Below, piece by piece: positions 1 through 9,626 of a stretch of DNA of 64,000 nt. The notes under the pieces are model-generated. The model searched no databases. It was given only the letters and a program-made list of their open reading frames with translations, and was not told the origin of the DNA. A program made the position numbers and the translations under genes. The DNA comes from Agapanthus africanus (lineage: Eukaryota > Streptophyta > Magnoliopsida > Asparagales > Amaryllidaceae). The stretch covers positions 68,845,433-68,909,432 of the forward strand of contig JASDDO010000026.1 of NCBI GenBank assembly GCA_030015575.1, written 5' to 3'. Each line of letters begins with the position of its first letter. The stretch's first letter is position 1.

Positions 1-1352
1 TTGTACCCATCTATAAGAACAAGAGTGACATTCAAAATTGCTCAAACTACCGTGAAATAAAACTTATGTGTCACATCATGAAGTTTTGGGAAAGAGTGAT
101 TGAACACGTGCTAAGAAAGGATGTTAAGATAATAGAGAACCAGTTTGGGTTCATGTCTGGACGATCGACGACAGAGGCTATTCATTTGCTTCGTCAACTT
201 GTTGAGTGTTTTCGAAAGAGAAGAAGAGATTTGCATATGATATTTATCGATTTAGAGAAAGCGTACAACAAGATACCTAGAGATGTATTATGGGGGACAA
301 TGATGAAGAAGAGGGTCCCCGTCATGTCTATTGATATAATCAAGGATATGTACGATGGAGCAGTAGCAAATGTCAGAACTTGCGGCGGTCTAACGAGTGA
401 TTTTCCGATTACAATTGGCTTACATCAAGGATCTGTATTAAGTCCATTCCTGGTTACCATCGTGATGGATGCGCTTACTAGAACTATCCAAGATGAGCTA
501 CCTTGGTGTATGCTGTTCGCTGATGATATTGTTCTGGTAAATGAGACGAAAGCAGGGGTTAATGCCAAATTGGAGTTATGAAGGAAAACGTTGGAATCTC
601 GAGGGTTCATATTAAGCAGGTCTAAGACAGCATATATGCATTGCAAATTTAGCAAACAGAGAAGTCGAAATCACATTGGTATAACACTGGAAGGACAAGA
701 AATATCACCGAGCGATCAGTTTAGATATCTAGGTTCCATCATCCAAAAGGATGGGAAGATCGATAGCGATATTAATCAAAGGATCCAAGCTGGTTGGTTG
801 AAATGGAGGAGTGCAACAGGGATTTTGTGCGATCGTAACTTTCCGTTAAGATTGAAAAGGAAGTTTTATTGGAGCGCTATTCAGCTTACCTTATTATATG
901 GTACAGAATGCTGGGCTCCTAAGAAGCATCATACACAGAAGATGCACGTAGCGGAGATGCGAATGCTTCGTTGGATGTGTGGTAACACTAAAAAAGATAA
1001 GGTGCAAAATGAGGATATTCGTGCAAAAGTTGATGTAGCACATGTGGAGGAGAAGATACGGGAAAACTGGCTAAGATGGTTTGGTCATGTGCGACGCAGA
1101 CCTATGGAAGCACCGGTTCGACGAATAAATACTATCGATATAGGCAATGTCAAAAGGGCGAAAAGGAGACCAAAGAAAACATGGATGGAGGTGATACGGA
1201 AAGATATGGTTTCCAAAGGCCTCAATGAAAGTATATTGTTCGATAGGAATTAGTGGAAGCAGATGATTTATGTGCTTGACCCGACATGATTCTCATGTTG
1301 GTTCATGTAGCATATCCCATATACTTGGGATAAAAGGCTCAGTTGTTGTTGT
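1..1352 (+). mobile_element. RTE-type LINE, 3' part, cut by the window edge
   Basis: A non-LTR retrotransposon runs in from the left edge. It holds the later part of a reverse transcriptase frame, a short 3' UTR and an end made of TTG repeats (about 1341-1352) preceded by GGGATAAAAGGCTC. From memory of plant RTE-clade LINEs, a short 3' UTR, simple TTG-type repeats instead of poly(A), and a C-terminal region with an RLRWFGHV-like block are typical. The target duplication cannot be checked because the 5' end is outside the window. Confidence 0.85.
3..1290 (+). pseudogene. LINE reverse transcriptase, C-terminal part, two in-frame stops
   Basis: The frame is open from position 3 and encodes fingers and palm of a LINE reverse transcriptase. 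Visible motifs are VPIYKNKSDIQNCSNYR, the FIDLEKAYNKIPR block (motif A), GLHQGSVLSPFL (motif B) and the catalytic FADD (motif C, about 516-527). A C-terminal region with MLRWMCG and NWLRWFGHVRRRP follows. A TGA at 579-581 sits where the family has Trp, and a TAG at 1251-1253 is followed by eleven more in-frame codons to a TGA at 1288-1290. The frame is the same throughout, so the damage is point mutation. The copy should be unable to move itself. The upstream endonuclease domain lies outside the window. Confidence 0.85.
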
Positions 1353-1963
1353 GTTTTCAATCCTCTGTAAATGTAATTACCTTTTAAATATCATCAACTT
1401 TGCTGGCATTTGGCCGCTTGGCCCATAACCGTTAAAGTGATTGGTGGTTCCCTATATAAGTATAGTGTAAGCCTAGGGTTTGCAAGAGATTGATAATTTA
1501 GGATTTGTACCTCTATTAAGAATTAGCTGTCATCATCTCCATCTTCTCTACTTCCACTTTGATGGTTAGTAGCGGGATGACTGCTTAGGGGCTTCTCACC
1601 GTTCAACAGTGTGGTTTCTCTCCGGTCGTTGCTGCAAGAAGGAGACCGTGATGTATAAATGGCCTGGGTAAGCTATTTCATCTAATCACCATGAGGTATA
1701 ATCGATCCACCTTTCTTATATATAATTATCACATGCTAGATAGAGATTTTCTTCCGCTGTATTATATTATGTTTGATCTCATCTAGTTTTCTATCTAGAT
1801 GATCGATCTTATTTATTCTATATGCATATGCAACATTGGTATTATAGCTATAGTGCTCACGCGCGTATGATATTAGATACGTTATATTATTATTTTTTTG
1901 TGATCAAAATTTCTGTTTTTATTGATCTAGAATTAGATAGACTTTTTTTAATATGGATTGAAT
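1353..1963. other. Spacer between LINE and Element A, no gene recognised
   Basis: No long open frame is present. A TATATAAG at 1453-1460 lies upstream of a mixed leader-like stretch, so an old promoter or LTR fragment is possible, but nothing confirms it. Confidence 0.4.
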
Positions 1964-1968
1964 ATAGG
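1964..1968. repeat. Target site duplication, left copy (ATAGG)
   Basis: ATAGG directly precedes the 5' LTR of Element A and is repeated exactly after its 3' LTR at 6708-6712. This fixes both element ends. Confidence 0.93.
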
Positions 1969-2766
1969 TGATGGTGCTCACAAGTACGAATTTCTATGAT
2001 CAAGACACGCGGCGGATGGCAAGTCCCTCACGTGCACCAACCAGCTTTTTGAAGTACTATGCGAAGGGGATATTCCTCGGCGCCTCATCTCTGAGGATTC
2101 ATCTAACCTTTGGGGAGCCTCCCCTGAGTACATTCCCTATTCACCTAGCAATCAGCCAACAGCTCGCCTCCGAGCTATCCTACAGCCGAGCTTCCTCAGC
2201 CTTCTCGCTCGTCTCCAAGCTGTTACAGAGCTGATCTTTCTCAGCCTCCCCGCTCGTCTCCGAGCTCTCACAGACCTGAGCTTCCTCAGCCTCCTCGTCT
2301 GGCTGGGAGCATGGAGCACGGATGCCCCCGTAACGGCTCCGTGTATCTCGCCACGATGAGATCTCCACCGCTCCACGTCTCGCATCCCACGCTAGCGTAT
2401 CTCGCCATTAATAAGCATATCTCACAATTAATGGGTGTATCCCGCCATCAACGCGAATGTGACGCAGGGACGTAACGGACGACGACCGCTATATAAACCC
2501 CTCTTCCAGATGACTCAGGTAACTTAAATTGATTCCAATACGCCGCTACTCTGCTTTTATATTCCTCAGTACTTACTTGATCGTCGGAAGGTTCTACGGT
2601 GGTTTCCCACCCCGGAACTTCCTTTGCAGGTAGCTCGGCGTCAATAACAACCAACAACCCATTGAGATCAACACGCTCAACCCTTACCTCAAATCTCAAC
2701 CATTCAGCACAGCTGGCAACTTGATCGACGGAGGACAACATCTGAGGGAGATTCCGACATCCATTA
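1969..2766 (+). repeat. Element A 5' LTR
   Basis: The 798-bp repeat pairs with 5903-6707. It starts TGATGG and ends CCATTA (CCATCA in the partner). A TATATAA at 2490-2496 is the likely promoter TATA box. By eye the two LTRs differ at roughly one base in seven to ten, so this is an old insertion. Confidence 0.9.
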
Positions 2767-2768
2767 GT

Positions 2769-2784
2769 TGGCGCCGTCTGTGGG
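2769..2784 (+). other. Primer-binding site of Element A
   Basis: TGGCGCCGTCTGTGGG lies two bases after the 5' LTR, the usual place for the tRNA primer-binding site. Element B has TAGCGCCGTCTGTGGG at the same place. I do not assign the tRNA. Confidence 0.7.
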
Positions 2785-2834
2785 AAAGAAGAAGTTTTTT
2801 CCACTACAAAAGTTGATCTTCCGCCTTCAATTCG

Positions 2835-4487
2835 ATGGCCAGCGATCATCGCAACGGAGATCCAACCGCGAGCCATCTCTCACTTCGCAACGAAGGCGGG
2901 GCTAGTTCCACTCCACCTCCAAACATCATTGAAGCCTTATCGACGCGGATCGACCGGCTGATAGCGATGGTGGACACGCTCGCTCGTGTCCAAACTACCA
3001 GTTATGCACAACAACCGCCGCACCTGCTCCCCAGAATGATGGAAGGAACGAGACGGCGGACGAACGCGCTCGATTCTACGGCCTCGCTCGTGTCAATCCT
3101 GACATCACGGGACACCGGCGTGCTGATTCCGACAGTCATGACCCCCGTACGAGAAATGATTCCATGACTCGTTGGGCGCCGAATAGTTCAACGCCGAGGT
3201 ATCTGTTCAACGCTCTCTCGCCTTTCGAGGTGACGTCGGTCAGAATACCAGATTCCAGGAACGACCGACGTCATCATGATCACCGAGGCCTTGCACATGG
3301 CGCTCGTCGGGGAGAATCGCGAAAGGTCCAATTCGAGGATCCGAGGAACGTAATAAGGCGAAGCCGAAGCCGTTCCGTCGCTCAAGCCCGAAACGGGTAC
3401 AGCGGGGGCTCTGACCAGAGAGAATCCTCGGGGTACCAGCAACGGATCGACGTCCTCGAGAAGAAGATTGAGGACATGCAGCTTGCCGCTCTCCAACCTG
3501 AGGGGTCGACGAGATATTCCTCGGACTCTCTCATGAAACCCTTCACTGAGCAGTTGCTGAAGGAGCGAGTCTCTTTCCGGAACAAACCGTCCAAAGTTGC
3601 TCTTTTCGACGGGAAGTCCGACCCAAAAGACCACCTAGACGCGTTCACCTCGGGCATGAGCTACCAGGAAAACTCGGACGCCGCCCAGTGCCGAGCATTC
3701 CCCACCACCCTCATCCGAGCAGGACGAGACTGGTTCCTCGACCTGACTCCGCACTCGATCTCCACTTTCGATGAGCTGGCTACTCAGTTCCTCAGCCACT
3801 TCATCAGCAACCGATGACAGAAGAGATCGGTTGACCACATGTTCACCCTCAAGTGCGAGGACAGGAAGTCTTTCAAAGGCAATATTGCCCGTTTCTATAA
3901 TGCCTTTCTGGAGGTACCCGAGCGCCAGGATGAGACGGTCATAACCGCCATGAGGTCTGGCCTTAGGCACAAAGAGTGGCTCCGCTCTTTGCATTGGCGC
4001 AACCTAAGACCCTGGCCGAGGTAAAAGTCTGGATAGAACAGAAAACCCAGCTTGAATCAGAGGTTAACGCTCATCTTTCCCGCGGAGACCGGACAAGCCA
4101 AAAGAAAAGGGACCGGGAAGAAGACAAGAAAAAGGCTGATCGATTAAAACTTTACACTCCGAGGTTCCACAAGTACACGCCTCTCAATGTTTCGCAAGCC
4201 GAGCTGCTAGAAAAGGTGAAGGGTGAAAGATTCTTCAAGCTATCGCCGATGACACGAAAGTCGGGTAAGCGATTCCACGGCCCGTACCGTGCTTATCATT
4301 GAACATAAGGACACCCAATCGAGGATTGTAAACAGATGCGCGATTATATCGATGAGCTGATCCGCTCTGGTCACTTGGCAAAATACCTGCGAGACAAACG
4401 TCAAGAAGATAGGGGGACTAACTTAAAGCCAGAGAGCTGACGATCGGACAGATCATGGTCGTCACCGACTGACCCGAATCCGAGTAA
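2835..4487 (+). pseudogene. Element A gag, broken
   Basis: The product would be the capsid/nucleocapsid polyprotein of a Tat-type element. The start is the ATG at 2835 (MASDHRNGD), matching the ATG at 12016 in Element B. Recognisable parts are an N-terminal low-complexity region, an Arg/Ser-rich stretch, a short coiled coil (about RIDVLEKKIEDMQ), and the capsid core with KPSKVALFDGKSDPKDHLDAF and FPTTLIRAGRDWF. A frameshift lies between about 3030 and 3085. TGA at 3815-3817 replaces an Arg codon. One T is lost from a run near 3998. TGA and TAA near 4300-4308 break the nucleocapsid motif. The tail matches B until about 4487 and then pol is missing. Confidence 0.85.
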
Positions 4488-4699
4488 CAATGGCACCCGC
4501 CGTATCTGGTCATTCAATACAGGAGAGTTTAAACCATATCAATGAATCTGTATTTTTTTTAATAAATAAAGATTTTAGCTTTCATGCAATTTAAACTGCT
4601 TCTTTTTGTTTCCGAGCTAAGACGCCCCGCAAGGCCGGCGAGTAGATTCCTGCCCGTCGTGCAAAGACTAGCCTTTTACTTGAGTAAATGAAGCGTGGA
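4488..4699. other. Element A junction and leader to the tandem array
   Basis: A short AT-rich stretch with AATAAATAAAG near 4560 resembles the region just downstream of B pol (41262-41330, ending in a similar TTTCCGA-CTAAG block). It marks where pol was lost. Confidence 0.55.
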
Positions 4700-5750
4700 T
4701 ACGTCTATAGGTAGCCGTGAATCTAAATCCCTCATCACGAGGCCGCTGGGCAGCTTCCTGCTCGGCCCATCCACAGCGGATAGCTTCCTACCCAACAACG
4801 CCGTGGATCTAAAGCCCTCATCACGAGGCCACTGGGCAGCTTCCTGCTCAGTCTATCCACAGCGAGTAGCTTCCTGCCCAACAACTTCATGGATCCAAAG
4901 CCCTCATTGCGAGGCGACCGGGTAGCTTCCTGCTCAGTCCATCCATAGTGGGTAGCTTCCTGCCCAACAACGTCGTGGATCTAAATCCCTCATCGCGAGG
5001 CGGCCGGGTAACTTCTTGCTCGGCCTATCCACAGCAGGCAGCTTCCTGCCCAACAACGTCGTGGATCCAAATCCCTCATCACGAGGCCGTCGGGCAGCTT
5101 CCTTCTCGGCCCAATCACCGCGGGGAGCTTCCTTTCCAACAATGCAGTGAATCTAAAGCCCTCATCGTGAGACGGCAGGGCAGCTTCCTACTCGGCCCAT
5201 CCACAGAGGGTAGCTTCCTGCCCAACAATATTGTGAATCTAAAGCCCTCATCGTGAGGCGGCCGGGTAGCTTCCTGCTCGGTCCATCCACAACGAGTAGC
5301 TTCCGGCCCAACAACGCCGTAGATCCAAAGCCCTCATCGCGAGGCGGCCGGGTAGCTTCCTGCCTGGCCCATCCACAACGGGTAGCTTTCTGCCCAACGA
5401 AGACGTGAATCCAAAGCCCTCATCGCGAGGCGGTGGGATAACTTCCTGCTTGGCCTATCTATAGTGGGTAGCTTCCTGCCCAACAAAGACATGGATCCAA
5501 ATCCCTCATCATGAGATCGCCGAGTAGCTTCCTGCCCGGCCCATTCACTGCGGGTAGATTCCTACCCAACATAAGTTGTGAATCTTAAACCCTCACGCGA
5601 GTAAATTCCTGCTCGGTTCCGAGGCCGGCGGACAGCTTCCTGCTCATCGCATCCACTCACAGCGGGTGGATTCCTGCTCAACATAACCCGTGAATTCTTA
5701 TCCCTCGCCATGAGGCTGACGGATAGCTTCCTGCCCTATGATACACCACG
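4700..5750 (+). repeat. 86-bp tandem repeat array of Element A, about 12 copies
   Basis: The string CCCAACAA recurs at 4791, 4877, 4963 and 5049, an exact 86-bp period, continuing with drift to about 5750. Each unit has two similar halves containing TAGCTTCCTGC and a GATCxAAAxCCCTCATC block. An array of the same period and related sequence lies at 55795-56345 in Element B. Frames open through it are by-products of the repeat. Confidence 0.9.
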
Positions 5751-5886
5751 TGGACTCGAGGGTAAAAAAACAACCGCCAAACTCCATTTCTTTCCCAGGC
5801 AACCTACCGTGAAGATTCCTCGGACCAAGATGAATAGAGAATATCGAGCAGACCACTCTCGATCCGACCCATAAACAAGCCAGAAC

Positions 5887-5898
5887 AAGAGTGGAGGT
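5887..5898 (+). other. Polypurine tract of Element A
   Basis: The purine-rich AAGAGTGGAGGT lies four bases before the 3' LTR, the expected place for plus-strand DNA priming. Confidence 0.65.
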
Positions 5899-5902
5899 CT
5901 AA

Positions 5903-6707
5903 TGATGGTGCTCACAAGTGGGGATTCCCCTGATCAAGACACGTGGTAGACAGCAAGTCTCTCATATGCACCAACCAGCTCTTTGATATATCATGCGAAG
6001 GGGACATTCCTCGGCGCCTCATCTATGAGGTATCATCCGACCTTTGGGGAGCCCCCCTGAGTACATTCCATATTTTCCTAGCAACTAGCCAAAAGCCCGC
6101 CTTTGAGCTGTCCTACAGCCGAGCTTCCTCAGACTCCTCGCTTGTCTCCTAGTTGTCACAAAGATGAGCTTCCTAAGCCCCCTCGCTTGTCTCCGAGCTG
6201 TCACAGAGCTGAGCTTTCTCAGCTTCCCCGTCTGGCCGGGAGCATGGAGCACGGGCGCCCCCGTAACGGCTCCGTGTATCTCGCCACGACGAGATCTCTA
6301 CTGCTCCACATCCCGCATCCCATGCCAGCGTATCTCGCCATTAATGGGCGTATCCCGCCATCAACGTGAACGTGATGCAGGGGCATATCGAAAGGCAGGA
6401 ATCTCGTATCGGCTCGCTCCATGCGACTGCTATATAAATCGCTCTTCCAGACGACTCAGATAACTTGAATTGATTCCAATATGCCGCTACTCCACCCTTA
6501 TATTTCTCGGTACTTACTTGATCGTTGGAGGATCCTACGATGGTTTCCCATCTCGGGACTTTCTTTGCATGTAGCTTGGCGTCAACAACAACCAACAACC
6601 CATTGAGATCCATACGTTCAACCATCATCTCAAATCTCAACCGTTCAGCACCGTTGACAATTTGATCGACGGAGGACAATATCTGAGAGAGATTCCGACC
6701 TCCATCA
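5903..6707 (+). repeat. Element A 3' LTR
   Basis: The 805-bp repeat pairs with 1969-2766, starts TGATGG, ends CCATCA and has TATATAAA at 6431-6438. It is followed by the duplication ATAGG. Confidence 0.9.
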
Positions 6708-6712
6708 ATAGG

Positions 6713-7912
6713 GTTTTCATGATATGATTAACTTCTGAGTGATTATATAATAAGATCGGCGTTAGATGGATTTTTTGAACATCCGTCTTGTTTTTTTTTT
6801 TTTTATGTTTCATGAGTTATAGATAAGATCTATATTATTTGTCTCTTTTGATCATAATCGTTTAGTTTTTTCAAAGAACATTTGATCATGGAATAAAAGA
6901 ATAAATTTTTTGTTATTATTAAAAAATTGGATTTTTTAATATAAAAAATATTTTGGGTGAAATTCTGGCTGCAGCGGTGATCGAGGGGTCGCTGGCAGAT
7001 GCCGGCCGGCCCGCGGAGGCGACGGCCAGCGGTGGCCGGCCGGCGGCGGCGGCTGGGACCGGTGCCCATTGCAGCACCCATTGGGGTTTGCGGCTGTTTG
7101 TGAGAATAATTAAAACCGCAACTAATTAATCGTTTAATCAATATTAGGTAGGCCTATGTTAATTAGTCACGTGCATGGGTCCACTAGTTTGCAATATTAG
7201 GTAGGCCCATGTTATTTATATAATAGTCTATTAAGATGAATCCCACCATGTAATCTGTTAGTTTTATGTACAATGGCTAAAACTATTTGACTAAGTTTTA
7301 TGGAAATTCATTGAAAAATCTAAGCGATGCCACATTTAATTTCAAGGATTAATTCTAATATCAATCAGAAAATTTAAGAAATTAAGACGCATTGTATGAT
7401 TTGAAGATCTAACCATACAACCGAGAACGAAAAAATTATGCTAGATTCTTGGACAAACAAACTTGCGACAAAGACCTAATTCCAAATAAGCGGGATATCT
7501 AAGATTAGATCAATTTTGTTAGTCATGGGATCCGTTCCGTCCCAATATCCGTCTATACGAGTGAGTATCTTATATATTCATATATGAAAGGCCAGAGATA
7601 TACAATAATATACAGAGAGTTTTTTTTAGAGAGAAAAATAAGAGAGCCATCGTCTCCTATTTCAACCTATTTTACTATGATTGGCTTGTGGGATGTTCAC
7701 GTGAGGGATTCTCGCTTCTTCAAAACGCGGTTTCCTTCCGGCCGTTACATGGAGGCGTAAAAGACCAGATCAACAACGTGACGTGGATGGGAATAACGAT
7801 CCCACTAATTGGATCATGTATATCGGTAAATGTTCAGAGTAGATACATGTTATTTCCTTTGCTTTGATCGCTTGTATTGTATCTACGCATCTAAAATGAA
7901 CAAATTTAAATA
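6713..7912. other. AT-rich spacer with a GC-rich island
   Basis: No gene is seen. A GC-rich island at about 6962-7105, full of GGCC and GGC words, stands out in very AT-rich DNA. A short direct repeat (CAATATTAGGTAGGCC) occurs near 7140 and 7192. A leader-like stretch near 7560-7880 could be an LTR remnant, but I find no paired end. Confidence 0.45.
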
Positions 7913-8436
7913 GTGATTTTGACTTAAGACCCCCTCTAAACTGAGCTGATTACTAAAAAACCCCTAAAACCTGATAATTACTTATTACCCCAAAACGTGT
8001 AAGTCGCATCATTTACCCCAGTATCATTTTCGCTTCACTCTGTTAGTCAATCAACGAAGGAAAAAGTCAGGCTAGGGTTACTAAATCCTCCCGATACACT
8101 TGTATTCACTGTTCTTCATCTAAAGTTTCAAACCAGAGCCTCTATTCAAAATTAAGGTTTCAAATCTTCAATTGACGATGAAATATGGGTCTTCAGGAGC
8201 TTTGATTTCGAATTTTAGATGAAGAAAAGTGAATATGAATGAATTGGGAGGTTTGATAAGCCTAATCCGACTTTCTCAGTTAACTGACCAACGCAGTAAA
8301 ACAAAAAAGATAGTGTAGGTGGATGGGGGGTAAAATGACGCAACTTACACGTTTTGAGGGTAATAAGTAATTATCAAGTTTTGGAGGGTTTTTTAGTAAT
8401 TAGCTCAGTTTTAATGGGGTATTAAGTCAAAAACAC
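7913..8436. mobile_element. Mutator-type foldback MITE, 524 bp
   Basis: The ends read GTGATTTTGACTTAA and, inverted, GTGTTTTTGACTTAA. The terminal inverted repeats run about 107-110 bp (7913-8019 and 8327-8436), and weaker complementarity continues inward so that nearly the whole element can fold into one hairpin. ATTTAAATA occurs directly outside both ends (7904-7912 and 8437-8445). A 9-bp duplication is characteristic of Mutator-like elements. There is no coding sequence. Confidence 0.88.
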
Positions 8437-8448
8437 ATTTAAATAAAA

Positions 8449-8847
8449 GAAAACGGAATCTCAGGTGGCACACGAGAAAATTTTCTTTCATAACGTCGAA
8501 AAAAGTCAAACAACCACCAAAATTTTCGACGGTCGATATCCACCGTCTTCATTTTCATCGTAGAAGATGTTGTTACAACAAATTTGATGAGAATCCAATA
8601 CCCTTTCACCGTTGATTTTATGATGTAAAAATACTGAAAATGTTATACTAACAGAAAACCGTTTATTTTGCACCCACTACATTAAGATGAAAGGGTGTTG
8701 GATTCTCATCAAATTTTGTATATCCACATCTTGCACGAAGAATATGAACATGGTGGATACCGATCGTCGAAAAAATTGGTGAAGCTTTGATTATTTTTGA
8801 CGCCACAAGAGTAAATTTTCTCACGTGACATCCGAGATTCCGTTTTC
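8449..8847. mobile_element. Second foldback MITE, about 399 bp
   Basis: Arms 8449-8606 and 8691-8847 are inverted copies of each other, starting GAAAACGGAATCTC on each strand, separated by about 84 bp. The duplication is unclear (AATAAA-like on both sides), so the superfamily is open. It begins just three bases after the 9-bp duplication of the preceding MITE. Confidence 0.8.
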
Positions 8848-9051
8848 AATAAACATTATTATAAGGACATTCCACATCGAGACTCTGATTTTTTAGTAAA
8901 ACCGGCCTTGAAGTTAATATTAGTTAAGCAGTCAATTAATTCTGCTTTCAAGTCCAGTGAAAGTATATTATGTTCCATGGTAATTAAGATCTTGTTTCTA
9001 ATACATGGTGATGTTGTATCAGCAATTAATAGGCTCATATTCATTATAAAA

Positions 9052-9080
9052 GGGCGGGGGGTGGGGGGTGGGGGCGGGGG
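9052..9080 (+). other. G-run capable of forming a quadruplex
   Basis: Five or more runs of three to six G separated by single T or C occur within 29 bases. This meets the usual G-quadruplex pattern. It has no gene context here. Confidence 0.6.
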
Positions 9081-9296
9081 AATTGATATGGACATTCAAT
9101 CTGAATATATATTCAGAGGATAAATAAACTAAAATGTAGAAAACCCATTCTATATTCGACCCATAATAACAGACCCATTAATAGTCCATCAACTCTTTTA
9201 ATGGGCTCATATTCAGGCCATTAGAAACTACACTGTTAGAATATCCCACTTTCCAATTGAACTTGGCCCACATTGACATCCAATATGAAATATCAA

Positions 9297-9626
9297 GGGT
9301 AAATTGTCAAAAACTCCCTGGCCCACTTCACACGTGTGTAAAACACCTGGACATTTTGCTATTGTTAAAAAACCATGTGCCCGGTTAAAACCCCTTTATA
9401 CTGGTTGCCTATCTAAGAAATTGATTGTAACATCTAAAAAGTTGCATGTAGTATCTAAGCAGTTGCTTGTCATATCTAAGCAGTTGGAGGGAAAAAGGCT
9501 TAAATGAAATAGCCCAAGGGTTTTTCACAAAGATTTTGAACAGCAGGCTCTTTTCAATAATTTCGAAATTATCAGGAGTTTTTAGACAACTTTCGAGGGG
9601 GTCGGGGGCTTTTTGACAATTTACCC
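9297..9626. mobile_element. Third MITE, Mutator-like, 330 bp
   Basis: The ends are GGGTAAATTGTCAAAAA and its inverted copy, a terminus common in plant Mutator-like MITEs. The flanks AAATATCAA (9288-9296) and AAATGTCAA (9627-9635) match at eight of nine positions, consistent with a 9-bp duplication. Short frames in it are not convincing genes. Confidence 0.75.
9410..9490 (+). repeat. 21-bp tandem repeat inside the third MITE, four copies
   Basis: Units starting TATCTAAG or CATCTAAA recur at 9410, 9431, 9452 and 9473. Confidence 0.75.

Larger units (their letters stand above)
1969..6707 (+). mobile_element. Element A: gag-only Tat-type LTR retrotransposon, 4739 bp
   Basis: Complete insertion bounded by LTRs that start TGATGGTGCTCACAAG, with a perfect 5-bp target duplication. 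Between the LTRs are a primer-binding-like site, a broken gag, an array of 86-bp repeats and a purine-rich tract. There is no protease, reverse transcriptase, RNase H or integrase. Gag, LTRs and the 86-bp repeats are related to Element B. The sequence passes from the end of gag (about 4487) to one resembling the region just after B pol (about 41260), so A looks like a pol-deleted member of the B family that would need proteins supplied in trans. Plant elements of this kind have been called TR-GAG or non-autonomous gag elements. Confidence 0.9.

Noticed and set aside
2152-2385. Minus-strand Arg-rich frames in the LTRs of A (also 6219-6422) and B (11250-11543)
   Set aside because: They lie within LTRs, differ between the LTR partners and follow short internal repeats (CTCGTCTCCGAGCT-like), so they are not genes.
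4700-5750. CRISPR-like array (regular repeats)
   Set aside because: Units are contiguous with no unique spacers, lie inside a retrotransposon, and the genome is a plant.
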